From the NCBI GenBank assembly GCA_049513055.1, contig JBEKWN010000079.1, forward strand, positions 1 through 20,954: a stretch of DNA of 20,954 bases. Direction: 5' to 3'. The position numbers and the translations under genes are program-made. The DNA is from UBA1163 sp049513055. Lineage in GTDB: Bacteria; Desulfobacterota; BSN033; UBA1163. Below, piece after piece: positions 6,124-13,214 of this stretch; the stretch's first letter is position 1, and each line of letters opens with the position of its first letter. The notes under the pieces were generated by a model. That model made no database searches and had not been told where the DNA came from. It saw only the letters and a list, made by a program, of their open reading frames with translations.

Positions 6124-7829
6124 TTCAGCTTTTCAAATTCTCCTCCGGATTGAACCTTCGCCTTCCCTCGTCCACTCGGCCCTCCCTTTACCTCGACCCG
6201 ATTCTTTTCGATATCAAAAATGATCTCATCTCCTGAAACGATATTCTCCCCTTCTGAAACTTTCGGGTCACCTGTCAAAACCACTTTTTGCTCAAGATTG
6301 TAAAAAATCGCCTTCTGACAATTGGCGACACGAAGACCCTGTTGAATCTTCACATTTCCCTCAGCAGTCACCCGCTCGATTCCCTTACCGTCTTCAATGA
6401 TCACTGCTTCTAAAGAATCAGCATAGAAGACCATATCCTTCTGTCGAGCAATGACATTCCCTTTGAAAATAATCAAATTCTCCTTCCAGTAGGCCTCCAC
6501 TTTGTCTGAGGTGATATCTATGGGTTGGCTTTTATCCACAAGCTTAGCTTCCTTAGTCTCTAGAGGAATCCCTTTCTTGACTTTTTCTTTCTCCTTGGAA
6601 GGTGTCGGGGTGCTCGGTAATGCTGCTATCTGCTTCTCCTCAACAGGTTTTACTTCCACCTTAAGGGGTGTTTTGGCAGAAGGGGGAGAGGGAGGAATCT
6701 GAGTTCGATCTTCCTTCATCGGCTCCCCAGCCGGGAGGGGTTCACCCTTCTTAGCTTCTATGGAGGGAGGAATGGCTTGGGCTCGATCCTCTTGAATGGG
6801 TTCGATCGCCCTGGATGGAATAGGCTGCCTGGCTGCTTCTTTGGGAGGAACGGCTTTAACCGCCTCGCTCGTGACAGGAAGGGAAGCCAATCTTTCCTCT
6901 TCCTTCTTCAACTCAACCTTTTTCTCCTCCTTTAGGGAAATAGGCTGTTTCCCTTCTTCTTCAAATTTGACCAAGGCAACCCTATCGGGTTCTGCCTCGA
7001 CTGCCTTGTCTTTCTTCTTGGACTCCTTGGTTTTGGTCTTACGAAGTGAGATCTTCACTCCCGTCAGGCCTTTATCAAGAGTCGCCTTGGCTTCTTTATA
7101 GTAGGGGCTTTGGGGATATTCGGAGACAATCTTTGTAAAAGCTACTTCGGCCTTCACCCATTGATCGAGTTCAAGATAACTCTTCCCCAAGAAGTAGAGA
7201 GTTTTATCCTCATCAGGGTCTTTTGGAAATTTCTCTAATAACCCCTCAAACCGTGAAGCAGCAGCCTGAAATCTTCCTTGCTTGTAATAGAAGTTTCCAA
7301 TATAGAATTCATGGTCAGCCAACCGTTTTTTACAGATACCAATTTTTTCCTTTGCCTTCTCGGTGAAGAGACTGGGGGGATAATTAGCGATTAAATATTC
7401 AAAGCTGGAGAGGGCCTTCTTCGTGGGAGCCTGATCCCGATCAAGGGTGCGCATCTGATTGTAATAGGACATCCCAATTTGATACTGAACATAAGGTATC
7501 TCTTCATGGCTGGGATGGACCTTCTTAAACTCCTCATAAGCCGCAATCGCCTCTACATATTCCTTTTGCAAGAAATGGCAATCGCTGACCTTCAGTTCTG
7601 CCCAAATCGTATAAGGGGGGCTATCGGGAAAAGTCGACTTCAACTCTTCGAACTTCTTCAGGGCCTCGGGATAGTCTCTTTTATTGAATCGAGCCAATCC
7701 CTGTTTATAAAGGGTTTCAGGCTCTCCCTCAATTTTTTTGACCTCCTTTCCTTTCCCACCACATCCAAAAAGAAGGGAAAGGGCAATCGGCATCAAGATT
7801 ATCCACTTCAGAAATATTCTCTTTTTCAT
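6120..7829 (-). CDS. Lipoprotein fusing a BamD-like TPR domain to an LptA/OstA-like domain
   Basis: The 569-aa product begins at the ATG at 7829. This start gives a clean signal peptide (MKKRIFLKWI...LSLLFGC, Cys23) and lies just downstream of a good promoter, whereas the longer open frame to 7913 extends through that promoter. Residues about 36-255 are TPR repeats in the style of BamD/YbgF (LYKQGLARFNKRDYPEALKKF; VQYQIGMSYYNQM; FYIGNFYYKQGRF; TLYFLGKSYLELDQW). Residues about 260-434 are a low-complexity Lys/Glu/Pro linker. Residues about 435-560 are an LptA/OstA domain (QPIDITSDKVEAYWKENLI; FKGNV; ADSLEAVI; VTAEGNVKI; LTGDPKV). BamD helps insert beta-barrel proteins; LptA carries LPS across the periplasm. 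One lipid-anchored protein with both domains would link the two pathways. Both domain calls are by motif reading. Confidence 0.85.
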   Translation of the reverse strand: MKKRIFLKWIILMPIALSLLFGCGGKGKEVKKIEGEPETLYKQGLARFNKRDYPEALKKFEELKSTFPDSPPYTIWAELKVSDCHFLQKEYVEAIAAYEEFKKVHPSHEEIPYVQYQIGMSYYNQMRTLDRDQAPTKKALSSFEYLIANYPPSLFTEKAKEKIGICKKRLADHEFYIGNFYYKQGRFQAAASRFEGLLEKFPKDPDEDKTLYFLGKSYLELDQWVKAEVAFTKIVSEYPQSPYYKEAKATLDKGLTGVKISLRKTKTKESKKKDKAVEAEPDRVALVKFEEEGKQPISLKEEKKVELKKEEERLASLPVTSEAVKAVPPKEAARQPIPSRAIEPIQEDRAQAIPPSIEAKKGEPLPAGEPMKEDRTQIPPSPPSAKTPLKVEVKPVEEKQIAALPSTPTPSKEKEKVKKGIPLETKEAKLVDKSQPIDITSDKVEAYWKENLIIFKGNVIARQKDMVFYADSLEAVIIEDGKGIERVTAEGNVKIQQGLRVANCQKAIFYNLEQKVVLTGDPKVSEGENIVSGDEIIFDIEKNRVEVKGGPSGRGKAKVQSGGEFEKLK

Positions 7830-7854
7830 AAGAAAAGTTTCCAAAAGTCCCATT

Positions 7855-7883
7855 ATTATGATAGGAAGGACTAAGGATGTCAA
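7855..7883 (-). promoter_or_regulatory. Predicted promoter of the BamD/LptA-like operon
   Basis: On the minus strand there is TTGACA (7883-7878), a 17-bp spacer and CATAAT (7860-7855). The predicted start point near 7848 is about 20 nt before the ATG at 7829, which supports the shorter start. It is divergent from the predicted dapL promoter about 70 bp away. Confidence 0.7.
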
Positions 7884-7949
7884 TATAAAAATCCTTTTCT
7901 GGGTGGAATCCATAGATGAAAGAGGTCTTTGGACAAAGCATCTTTTATC

Positions 7950-7978
7950 TTGAATTTCGGATGGAAAGCCCTTAAGAT
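7950..7978 (+). promoter_or_regulatory. Predicted promoter of dapL
   Basis: TTGAAT (7950-7955), a 17-bp spacer and TAAGAT (7973-7978). Transcription would start near 7985, leaving a leader of about 70 nt that carries the palindrome at 8000-8044 before the dapL ATG at 8058. Confidence 0.5.
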
Positions 7979-7999
7979 AAAAAAGGATTTAAAAAAAGA

Positions 8000-8044
8000 C
8001 CCGCCTACCCTGCCTCCCGCAGGCAGGCAGCAAGTGCAGGCGGG
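8000..8044. repeat. Nested palindrome in the dapL leader
   Basis: The outer arms CCCGCCT/AGGCGGG enclose an inner hairpin CTGCCT-CCCGC-AGGCAG. The ribosome site (GGGAGC near 8047) follows directly after the outer arm, so the folded RNA would end close to it. This may be a dispersed palindrome or a translational control element. No U-tract follows, so it is not a terminator. Confidence 0.55.
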
Positions 8045-8057
8045 AAGGGAGCGACGG

Positions 8058-9224
8058 ATGCGGATCGAAATGGCAAAAAGAATTGATCAAATCCCTTCTT
8101 ATCTTTTTGCAGAGATCGATAAGAAAAAAGAAGAGTTGAGGAAGAAGGGGATAGATCTCATTGACCTGGGGATTGGAGATCCGGACCTCCCTACCCCCAA
8201 ACCGATTATTGAACGACTAAAAAAGGCAGCGGAAAATCCCAAGAACCACCGGTATCCCTCTTACGAAGGGATGATTGAATTCAGAACGGCAGTCGCTCAA
8301 TGGTACGAAAGGAGGTTTGGCATCAAACTCAACCCCGGGACAGAGGTCCTTTCCCTGATTGGTTCCAAAGAAGGAATTGCCCACATCCCCTTAGCTTTTG
8401 TCAATCCAGGAGATATCGTATTGGTCCCCAGTCCTGGCTATCCTGTTTATCGTGTCTCGACCCTCTTTGCTGGAGGCACCCCTTATTTTCTACCGCTCTG
8501 TAAAGAGAATGGCTTTCTCCCGATCCTCTCCGAAATTCCCAAGACAGTAGCCAAAAAAGCAAAACTCCTATTCATCAACTATCCCAATAATCCCACCTCC
8601 GCAATCGCTGAGAGACCTTTCTTTGAAGAGGTCGTGGCCTTTGCCCGGCGTTACCAGATCATTGTTTGCCATGATGCAGCCTATTCCGAAATCGCTTTCG
8701 ATGGATACCAACCTCTCAGTTTTTTAGAAGTGGGAGGGGCCAAAGAGGTAGGAGTCGAATTTCACAGTCTCTCAAAAACCTTTAATATGACGGGATGGAG
8801 AATTGGGTTTGCGGTGGGTCATTCTGAAATACTCTCTGGATTGGGAAGGGTGAAGACCAATATTGACTCGGGTCTCTTTCAAGCGATCCAAGAAGCAGGA
8901 ACAGAAGCTCTCAATCATCTTGACACTCCGCTTCCAGAAATCATCAACATTTATGAGAGACGAAGAGATGTGATGGTAAATGGTCTGCAAGACATTGGGT
9001 TGGAAGTGGATCGTCCGAAGGCCACCTTCTATCTCTGGATTCGAGTCCCAAGGGGATATACCTCTGCCCAATTCGCTACGCTCTTGATTGAGCAGGGAGG
9101 GATCGTCGCTACTCCAGGAAATGGCTTTGGAGAAGAAGGAGAAGGCTACATCCGAATGGCCCTGACCGTAGATGAGAAAAGGTTGAAAGAGGCGATCGAA
9201 AGACTTAAAAAGATTAAGTTCTAA
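8058..9224 (+). CDS. dapL: LL-diaminopimelate aminotransferase
   Basis: DapL converts tetrahydrodipicolinate directly to LL-diaminopimelate with glutamate as amino donor, a short route to lysine and peptidoglycan. The ATG at 8058 (GGGAG site 6 nt upstream) gives the usual N-terminus MRIEMAKRIDQIPSYLFAEI. Fold-type I PLP motifs are DLGIGDPDLPTP, SKEGIAHIPLA, INYPNNPTSA, HDAAYSEIAFDG and SLSKTFNMTGWRIGFA, with Lys240 as the Schiff-base lysine. The C-terminus has TPGNGFGEEGEGYIRMAL. Length is 388 aa, normal for the family. The reading frame continues upstream to 7929 but through the promoter and palindrome. No other dap gene is nearby. Confidence 0.93.
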   Translation: MRIEMAKRIDQIPSYLFAEIDKKKEELRKKGIDLIDLGIGDPDLPTPKPIIERLKKAAENPKNHRYPSYEGMIEFRTAVAQWYERRFGIKLNPGTEVLSLIGSKEGIAHIPLAFVNPGDIVLVPSPGYPVYRVSTLFAGGTPYFLPLCKENGFLPILSEIPKTVAKKAKLLFINYPNNPTSAIAERPFFEEVVAFARRYQIIVCHDAAYSEIAFDGYQPLSFLEVGGAKEVGVEFHSLSKTFNMTGWRIGFAVGHSEILSGLGRVKTNIDSGLFQAIQEAGTEALNHLDTPLPEIINIYERRRDVMVNGLQDIGLEVDRPKATFYLWIRVPRGYTSAQFATLLIEQGGIVATPGNGFGEEGEGYIRMALTVDEKRLKEAIERLKKIKF

Positions 9225-9314
9225 AGTTTTTTCTGTACCTAGTTTTCCATAATGCCAGCATTCCATGGTCGAAAACAAAAATAATGCCCCCCTTTTGAGA
9301 GATTGTACCGTAAT

Positions 9315-9395
9315 GTCATTCTGAGGCGTTAGCCGAAGAATCTCTAATTTATAGGGCATTGAATTTTTTAGATTCTTCGCTTCGCTCAGAATGAC
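9315..9395. repeat. REP-like imperfect inverted repeat
   Basis: GTCATTCTGAGGCGTTAGCC.. (9315-9343) pairs imperfectly with ..GCTTCGCTCAGAATGAC (9370-9395) around a 26-nt A/T-rich loop. Shared ends are GTCATTCTGAG and CTCAGAATGAC. It lies between dapL and the CNNM gene and is a typical dispersed palindrome. A further GC hairpin CCCTCCC/GGGAGGG (9421-9440) precedes the next ribosome site. Confidence 0.65.
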
Positions 9396-9468
9396 AATGA
9401 TGGTCCTTCTTAACATTGCGCCCCTCCCACCGGGGGAGGGGAGGTTTTGGGGAAACGGGAGGTATAAA

Positions 9469-10791
9469 ATGGAAAATCTTTTTTATGGAGCATTTCTAAT
9501 AGCTATTCTTATCCTCTTAAATGGCTACCTGGCCGGGTCAGAGATCGCGGTAGTCACAGCCAGAAAAAGTCACATCAAACAGATGGCGGAAAGTGGAAAA
9601 AAGAATGCAAAAGCCTTTTTAAGACTAAAGGAAGAACCGGACCGATTCCTGGCCACGATCCAGATTGGGGTCACCAGTGTGGGCGTCCTCGCCTCTGCAG
9701 TGGGAGGCGCAGCGGCTGTCAAGGTCATCAAACCTGCCCTTCAGACAGTCCCTGTTAAGATCATCTCTATCGGGGCGGAACCCATTGCCATCGGGATCGT
9801 CGTGGTGGTCATCACCTATTTTTCGGTCATCTTTGGAGAGCTCGTCCCCAAGTCCATTGCCTTGATGCACCCTGAAACCATTGGCCTCTGGACGGCAAGA
9901 ACGGTTGACGCTTTTTCGAGGATCGCCACAATCTTTGTCAAAATGCTCACCTTCAGTACGGCTGTCGTGCTCAGGCCTTTTGGCGAAAAACTATTTACCG
10001 AAAGGGCCTATATCACTGAGGAAGAGGTGAAGATGCTGATCAAAGAAGGAAGAAAGCATGGTGTCTTTGAATCCACGGAAGAAAAAATCCTCCAAAGCGT
10101 TTTCGAATTCACGGACATGTCCGTAAAAGAAGTGATGGTTCCGGATACACAGATGGTGATGATTCAGATTGATAAATCGGTTCAAGAAATCGCTTCGCTC
10201 ATCGAGGAAGAACAGTTTTCTCGTTACCCTGTCTTCGGAAGAGAACCCAATGATATCAGGGGAATCCTTTACGCGAAAGATTTCCTCACCACACTCGCAA
10301 AAACAGGACAGGTCGATATCCGAAAGATCATCAAGCCTCCTTATTTTATCCCTGAGACGATGAAAATCAGCCTCCTCTTAAGGGAGATGCAAAAAAAGAG
10401 GATCCATATGGCCTTGGCGGTAGATGAATATGGTGGAATCTCGGGTCTGGTCAGCCTCGAGGATCTGATTGAAGAGATTGTTGGGGAGATCAGAGATGAA
10501 TATGATGTAGAAAGCCCTGTGATTCAGTTCTCGGATGGGACGATGCTGATCGATGCATCGCTCAGCCTTAGGGATTTAAAAGAAGACTATCGTATCGAAC
10601 TTCCAGAATCACCTGAATATGAAACCCTTGGTGGATTCTTGATGGCGATCCTCCAGAAGATTCCTCAGGTCGGGGATAAAGTGGAAATAGAAGGAAAGCG
10701 GTTAAATATTGTCGAAATGGTTGGCCAGAGAATTTCAAAGGTAAAATTAGAAAAACTGCCCGAACCCACTGAAGAACCGCATGACGCATAG
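9469..10791 (+). CDS. CNNM/CorC-type membrane protein (DUF21-CBS-CBS-CorC_HlyC), often annotated hemolysin C
   Basis: This 440-aa inner-membrane protein belongs to the CNNM/CorC transporter-like family, linked to Mg2+ or Na+/Mg2+ exchange. The ATG at 9469 is chosen for its GGGAGG ribosome site. An in-frame ATG at 9391 lies inside an intergenic palindrome. The DUF21 membrane domain covers about 1-190: LLNGYLAGSEIAVVTARKS, ATIQIGVTSVGVLASAVGG, VIFGELVPKSIAL. A CBS pair covers about 217-340 (DMSVKEVMVPD; FSRYPVF; VDEYGGISGLVSLEDLIEEI). The C-terminal CorC_HlyC domain covers about 350-430 (ESPEYETLGGFL; VGDKVEI; RLNIVEMVGQRISKV). Its last codons and stop lie in a GCATAGCGCATAGCG word repeat. The transported ion is not determinable from sequence. 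Confidence 0.9.
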   Translation: MENLFYGAFLIAILILLNGYLAGSEIAVVTARKSHIKQMAESGKKNAKAFLRLKEEPDRFLATIQIGVTSVGVLASAVGGAAAVKVIKPALQTVPVKIISIGAEPIAIGIVVVVITYFSVIFGELVPKSIALMHPETIGLWTARTVDAFSRIATIFVKMLTFSTAVVLRPFGEKLFTERAYITEEEVKMLIKEGRKHGVFESTEEKILQSVFEFTDMSVKEVMVPDTQMVMIQIDKSVQEIASLIEEEQFSRYPVFGREPNDIRGILYAKDFLTTLAKTGQVDIRKIIKPPYFIPETMKISLLLREMQKKRIHMALAVDEYGGISGLVSLEDLIEEIVGEIRDEYDVESPVIQFSDGTMLIDASLSLRDLKEDYRIELPESPEYETLGGFLMAILQKIPQVGDKVEIEGKRLNIVEMVGQRISKVKLEKLPEPTEEPHDA

Positions 10792-10801
10792 CGCATAGCG
10801 C
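10783..10801 (+). repeat. GCATAGC tandem word supplying the CNNM stop codon
   Basis: GACGCATAGCGCATAGCGC overlaps the end of the gene at 9469-10791, and its first TAG is the stop. The same word follows the rnhB stop in the same orientation relative to that gene (282-297, complement). The remaining gap to 11037 shows only A/T-poor unique sequence with no gene or terminator I could support. Confidence 0.55.
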
Positions 10802-11037
10802 TGAGAGTTGAGGACCTCCCCATCACCTTAAATCTGTAGGAGTTGAAACTTAACTTGGCAGACATTTTCAGGATGACTTCTGATTGGCGGCTTCACTTAC
10901 AAAGTGTGGGGATGGGGATCGGTCTATGTTTCGGCTCGTTGATTTCCGATTGAAGAGAGGATCAATGCAAAAGGTTCAGGGAGAAGGTAGCTTTTCTCTG
11001 ACAGCCAGAGTTAGACCATCAATAAAAAAACCAAGAT

Positions 11038-11916
11038 TCATAGGTCTATCTTCAAAAACATCCTTACAAAAAACCCTATGAAAAATGTTAAGGTGGCTAT
11101 TCCAAAACTGATGATCGCCATCTCAGAAAACCTCTTCCAGAATGGGATGTCTTTGGCAACAGAGACATAAAAAGTGAATATAAGGATCACGATAATTGCA
11201 TTAAAGAGCGTAAAGCCGAGGCAAAAATAGTAGTTCGCAAAAATGACATAAGGAAAAATCAGAAATAACACTGTGATCACATAGGCGGAGCCAGTATAAG
11301 CGGAAGCCTTAAAAGGGTCTCGAGAGCTTTCTTCAGATTTGGTCGAAAGATACTCTGAAGTAGCCATTGACAGCGATGCAGCGATTCCGGTAATAAAACC
11401 TGCCATAGCAATCAGGTGTGTATTTCGGAAGGCCAGGGTAAATCCTGCAAGTGCTCCGGTCAGCTCTACGAGTGCATCATTCAAACCCAGAACCATAGAA
11501 CCAATATATCTAAGCCGCTCTTCGTCTATTAAATCTATGAGTTTTCTTTCATGCTCTTTTTCGTCCTTTTCAATATCTATGGCGGCCGGAACATATTTCG
11601 AGATCTCTTGATAGATCGCCTGCGCCTTTCCTTCGACCTTCTCCATTAGCTTTATTCCAAATGTTATCCCAAATATTCTTGAAATAAGGTAGTATTTCCA
11701 TAGGCTCAACCTGTTCGGTTTTGCATCCTGACGGGTATATTTCTTCCAGAAATTATAATGTTTCAGCTCATCGTCGGAAATTTGTTTTAAGACGCTCTGG
11801 TTATGAGGATCCATTGCCGATTGTGACAGCTTATGGTAAACAGAATGCTCTGTGATTTCACTCTTTTGGGCAGTTAAGATCAGATTTTCTATTTCTTTTT
11901 CTACCATCTTTTTCAA
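11038..11916 (-). CDS. Ferritin-like/VIT1 (CCC1) family iron or manganese transporter
   Basis: This 292-aa protein combines an N-terminal ferritin-like helical bundle (about 10-130) with a C-terminal CCC1/VIT1 membrane domain. It resembles the MbfA (Er-VIT) proteins that export iron. Possible metal ligands in the bundle are E20/E23, E50-x2-H53 and E119-x2-H122. The VIT part shows GLNDALVELTGALAGFTLAF (144-163), MATSEYLSTKSEES (184-197) and about five membrane segments. The start is probably the TTG at 11916, 5 nt after GGGAGGG and overlapping the region of the galT stop. An ATG at 11907 is an alternative. It is encoded directly behind galT and so co-transcribed. The ion specificity is inferred from the family. 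Confidence 0.88.
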   Translation of the reverse strand: MKKMVEKEIENLILTAQKSEITEHSVYHKLSQSAMDPHNQSVLKQISDDELKHYNFWKKYTRQDAKPNRLSLWKYYLISRIFGITFGIKLMEKVEGKAQAIYQEISKYVPAAIDIEKDEKEHERKLIDLIDEERLRYIGSMVLGLNDALVELTGALAGFTLAFRNTHLIAMAGFITGIAASLSMATSEYLSTKSEESSRDPFKASAYTGSAYVITVLFLIFPYVIFANYYFCLGFTLFNAIIVILIFTFYVSVAKDIPFWKRFSEMAIISFGIATLTFFIGFFVRMFLKIDL

Positions 11917-11917
11917 A

Positions 11918-12922
11918 TTAACCCTCCCTCAGGAATTCGGCAGTCTCCTCGGGAAAGGAAACGTTAATATAGATGCCGGATCCCATTTCAAATCCAGCGG
12001 GGGTAGTCAGTCTTGGGATAATCTGAAGATGCCAATGGTAGTAATCTTCTTGTTCATCCTTAATGGGAGCGGTATGGATGACATAATTATAATCAGGATT
12101 GTTCAATTTGGAATAGAGTTTAAATAAGGTTGTCTTTAAGACCTTTGCAAATCTTTTTGAATCCTCCATGGAGATTAAACCGAAAGAGGCCTGATGCTCT
12201 TTAGGAACGATCCAAGTTTCGAAGGGAGACCGGGATGCAAAGGGTTGGAGGACAACAAATCTTTCGGTATCCATCACGATCCTCTTCCCGAAGTTAAGTT
12301 CCTCTCGAATCGAATCGCAATAGACACACCTCCCGTGGTCATCATAATATCGAGCTGCCTCTTCTAATTTCTTTCGAATATTGGATGGGACGACCGCAGT
12401 TCCGACGAGTTGGGAATGGGTGTGATCCAGTGATGTCCCAGCGGCCTCCCCATGGTTTTTAAAGACGATGATCAATTTGATCCTGGGATCCTCTCTTAAC
12501 GCAAGATACCTTTCTCGATAGGCAAGAAGGACCCCCTCCACCTGTTTATCCTCCATCAGAGGGAGGAGTTGGTTATGGATGGGACTTTCGATCACCACTT
12601 CATGGATTCCCATTCCATCCATCATCCTGAAAAAGTCCTTCTCTTCTTTTATCTCCCAACTCCCTTCTGGGGAGAGGGCAGGAAATTTATTGGGAATGAC
12701 CCTTACCCACCATCCTTTACTATCTGCCAGACCACCGCTTCGATAGGCCAGGGACTCATGAGGAGTGAGATGCTCATTGCCCTGACAGAAGGGGCAGTCT
12801 TCTTTATAGGGAGGTTTTTCGACCAAAGTTTTAGTCTTTTTAAAATCGTGCGGTCTCTTTGAACGCTCTGCAGCAACGATAACCCACTCTTTCGTTGTGG
12901 GATCTTGTCTTAGTTGAGGCAT
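11918..12922 (-). CDS. galT: Galactose-1-phosphate uridylyltransferase
   Basis: GalT exchanges UMP between UDP-glucose and galactose-1-phosphate (Leloir pathway); related enzymes act on other hexose-1-phosphates. The ATG at 12922 has AGGAGG five bases upstream. Residues: zinc-site CPFC (43-46), VRVIPNKFPAL (73-83), active-site SLDHTHSQ (164-171) with H169 the likely uridylylated histidine, CVYC (199-202), and YHWHLQIIPRL (295-305). HTHSQ replaces the HPHGQ of the E. coli enzyme, as in many non-enteric GalT proteins. Length is 334 aa. No other gal genes are present, and the partner gene is an iron transporter. Confidence 0.9.
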   Translation of the reverse strand: MPQLRQDPTTKEWVIVAAERSKRPHDFKKTKTLVEKPPYKEDCPFCQGNEHLTPHESLAYRSGGLADSKGWWVRVIPNKFPALSPEGSWEIKEEKDFFRMMDGMGIHEVVIESPIHNQLLPLMEDKQVEGVLLAYRERYLALREDPRIKLIIVFKNHGEAAGTSLDHTHSQLVGTAVVPSNIRKKLEEAARYYDDHGRCVYCDSIREELNFGKRIVMDTERFVVLQPFASRSPFETWIVPKEHQASFGLISMEDSKRFAKVLKTTLFKLYSKLNNPDYNYVIHTAPIKDEQEDYYHWHLQIIPRLTTPAGFEMGSGIYINVSFPEETAEFLREG

Positions 12923-13008
12923 AGGAACCTCCTGCAAAACCTATTGGGTTCCATCTCCCCATTCCCCTCCATGAAGGAGTCGGGGAAAGGTTTTTCGTTT
13001 GATACCAT

Positions 13009-13037
13009 ATCATATCAGCACCGGAGTTTATAGACAA
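13009..13037 (-). promoter_or_regulatory. Predicted promoter of galT
   Basis: On the minus strand there is TTGTCT (13037-13032), a 17-bp spacer and TATGAT (13014-13009). The leader of about 80 nt contains an imperfect CCCCTCC/GGAG..GGGG hairpin (12964-12985). The -35 is weak (4/6), so the call is tentative. Confidence 0.4.
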
Positions 13038-13214
13038 ATTGTAACACTTTTGCGTTTTGTAAAATCGCCCCCATATTTATATTTTCTAAACTTGATGATG
13101 ATGATATATTATCTTAAAGTCTCTTCTAACGATGATGAGTGTTTATCTGCTCTGAGATTTAAGCCTTCGCCTAAATGAGACGGCAATTTTAGATACATGC
13201 TGACCGGATAAGAT

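Noticed and set aside
8772..9416. A 214-codon open frame on the minus strand opposite dapL.
   Set aside because: It lies antisense to a well-recognised PLP enzyme, runs into the intergenic palindrome at 9315-9395, and has no family-like motifs or ribosome site.
12640..12690. Insertion of an intergenic GGGGAGAGGGC palindrome into galT.
   Set aside because: Only 14 bases match, the reading frame and protein alignment (NKFPAL then a helix) look normal, and no second arm is present.
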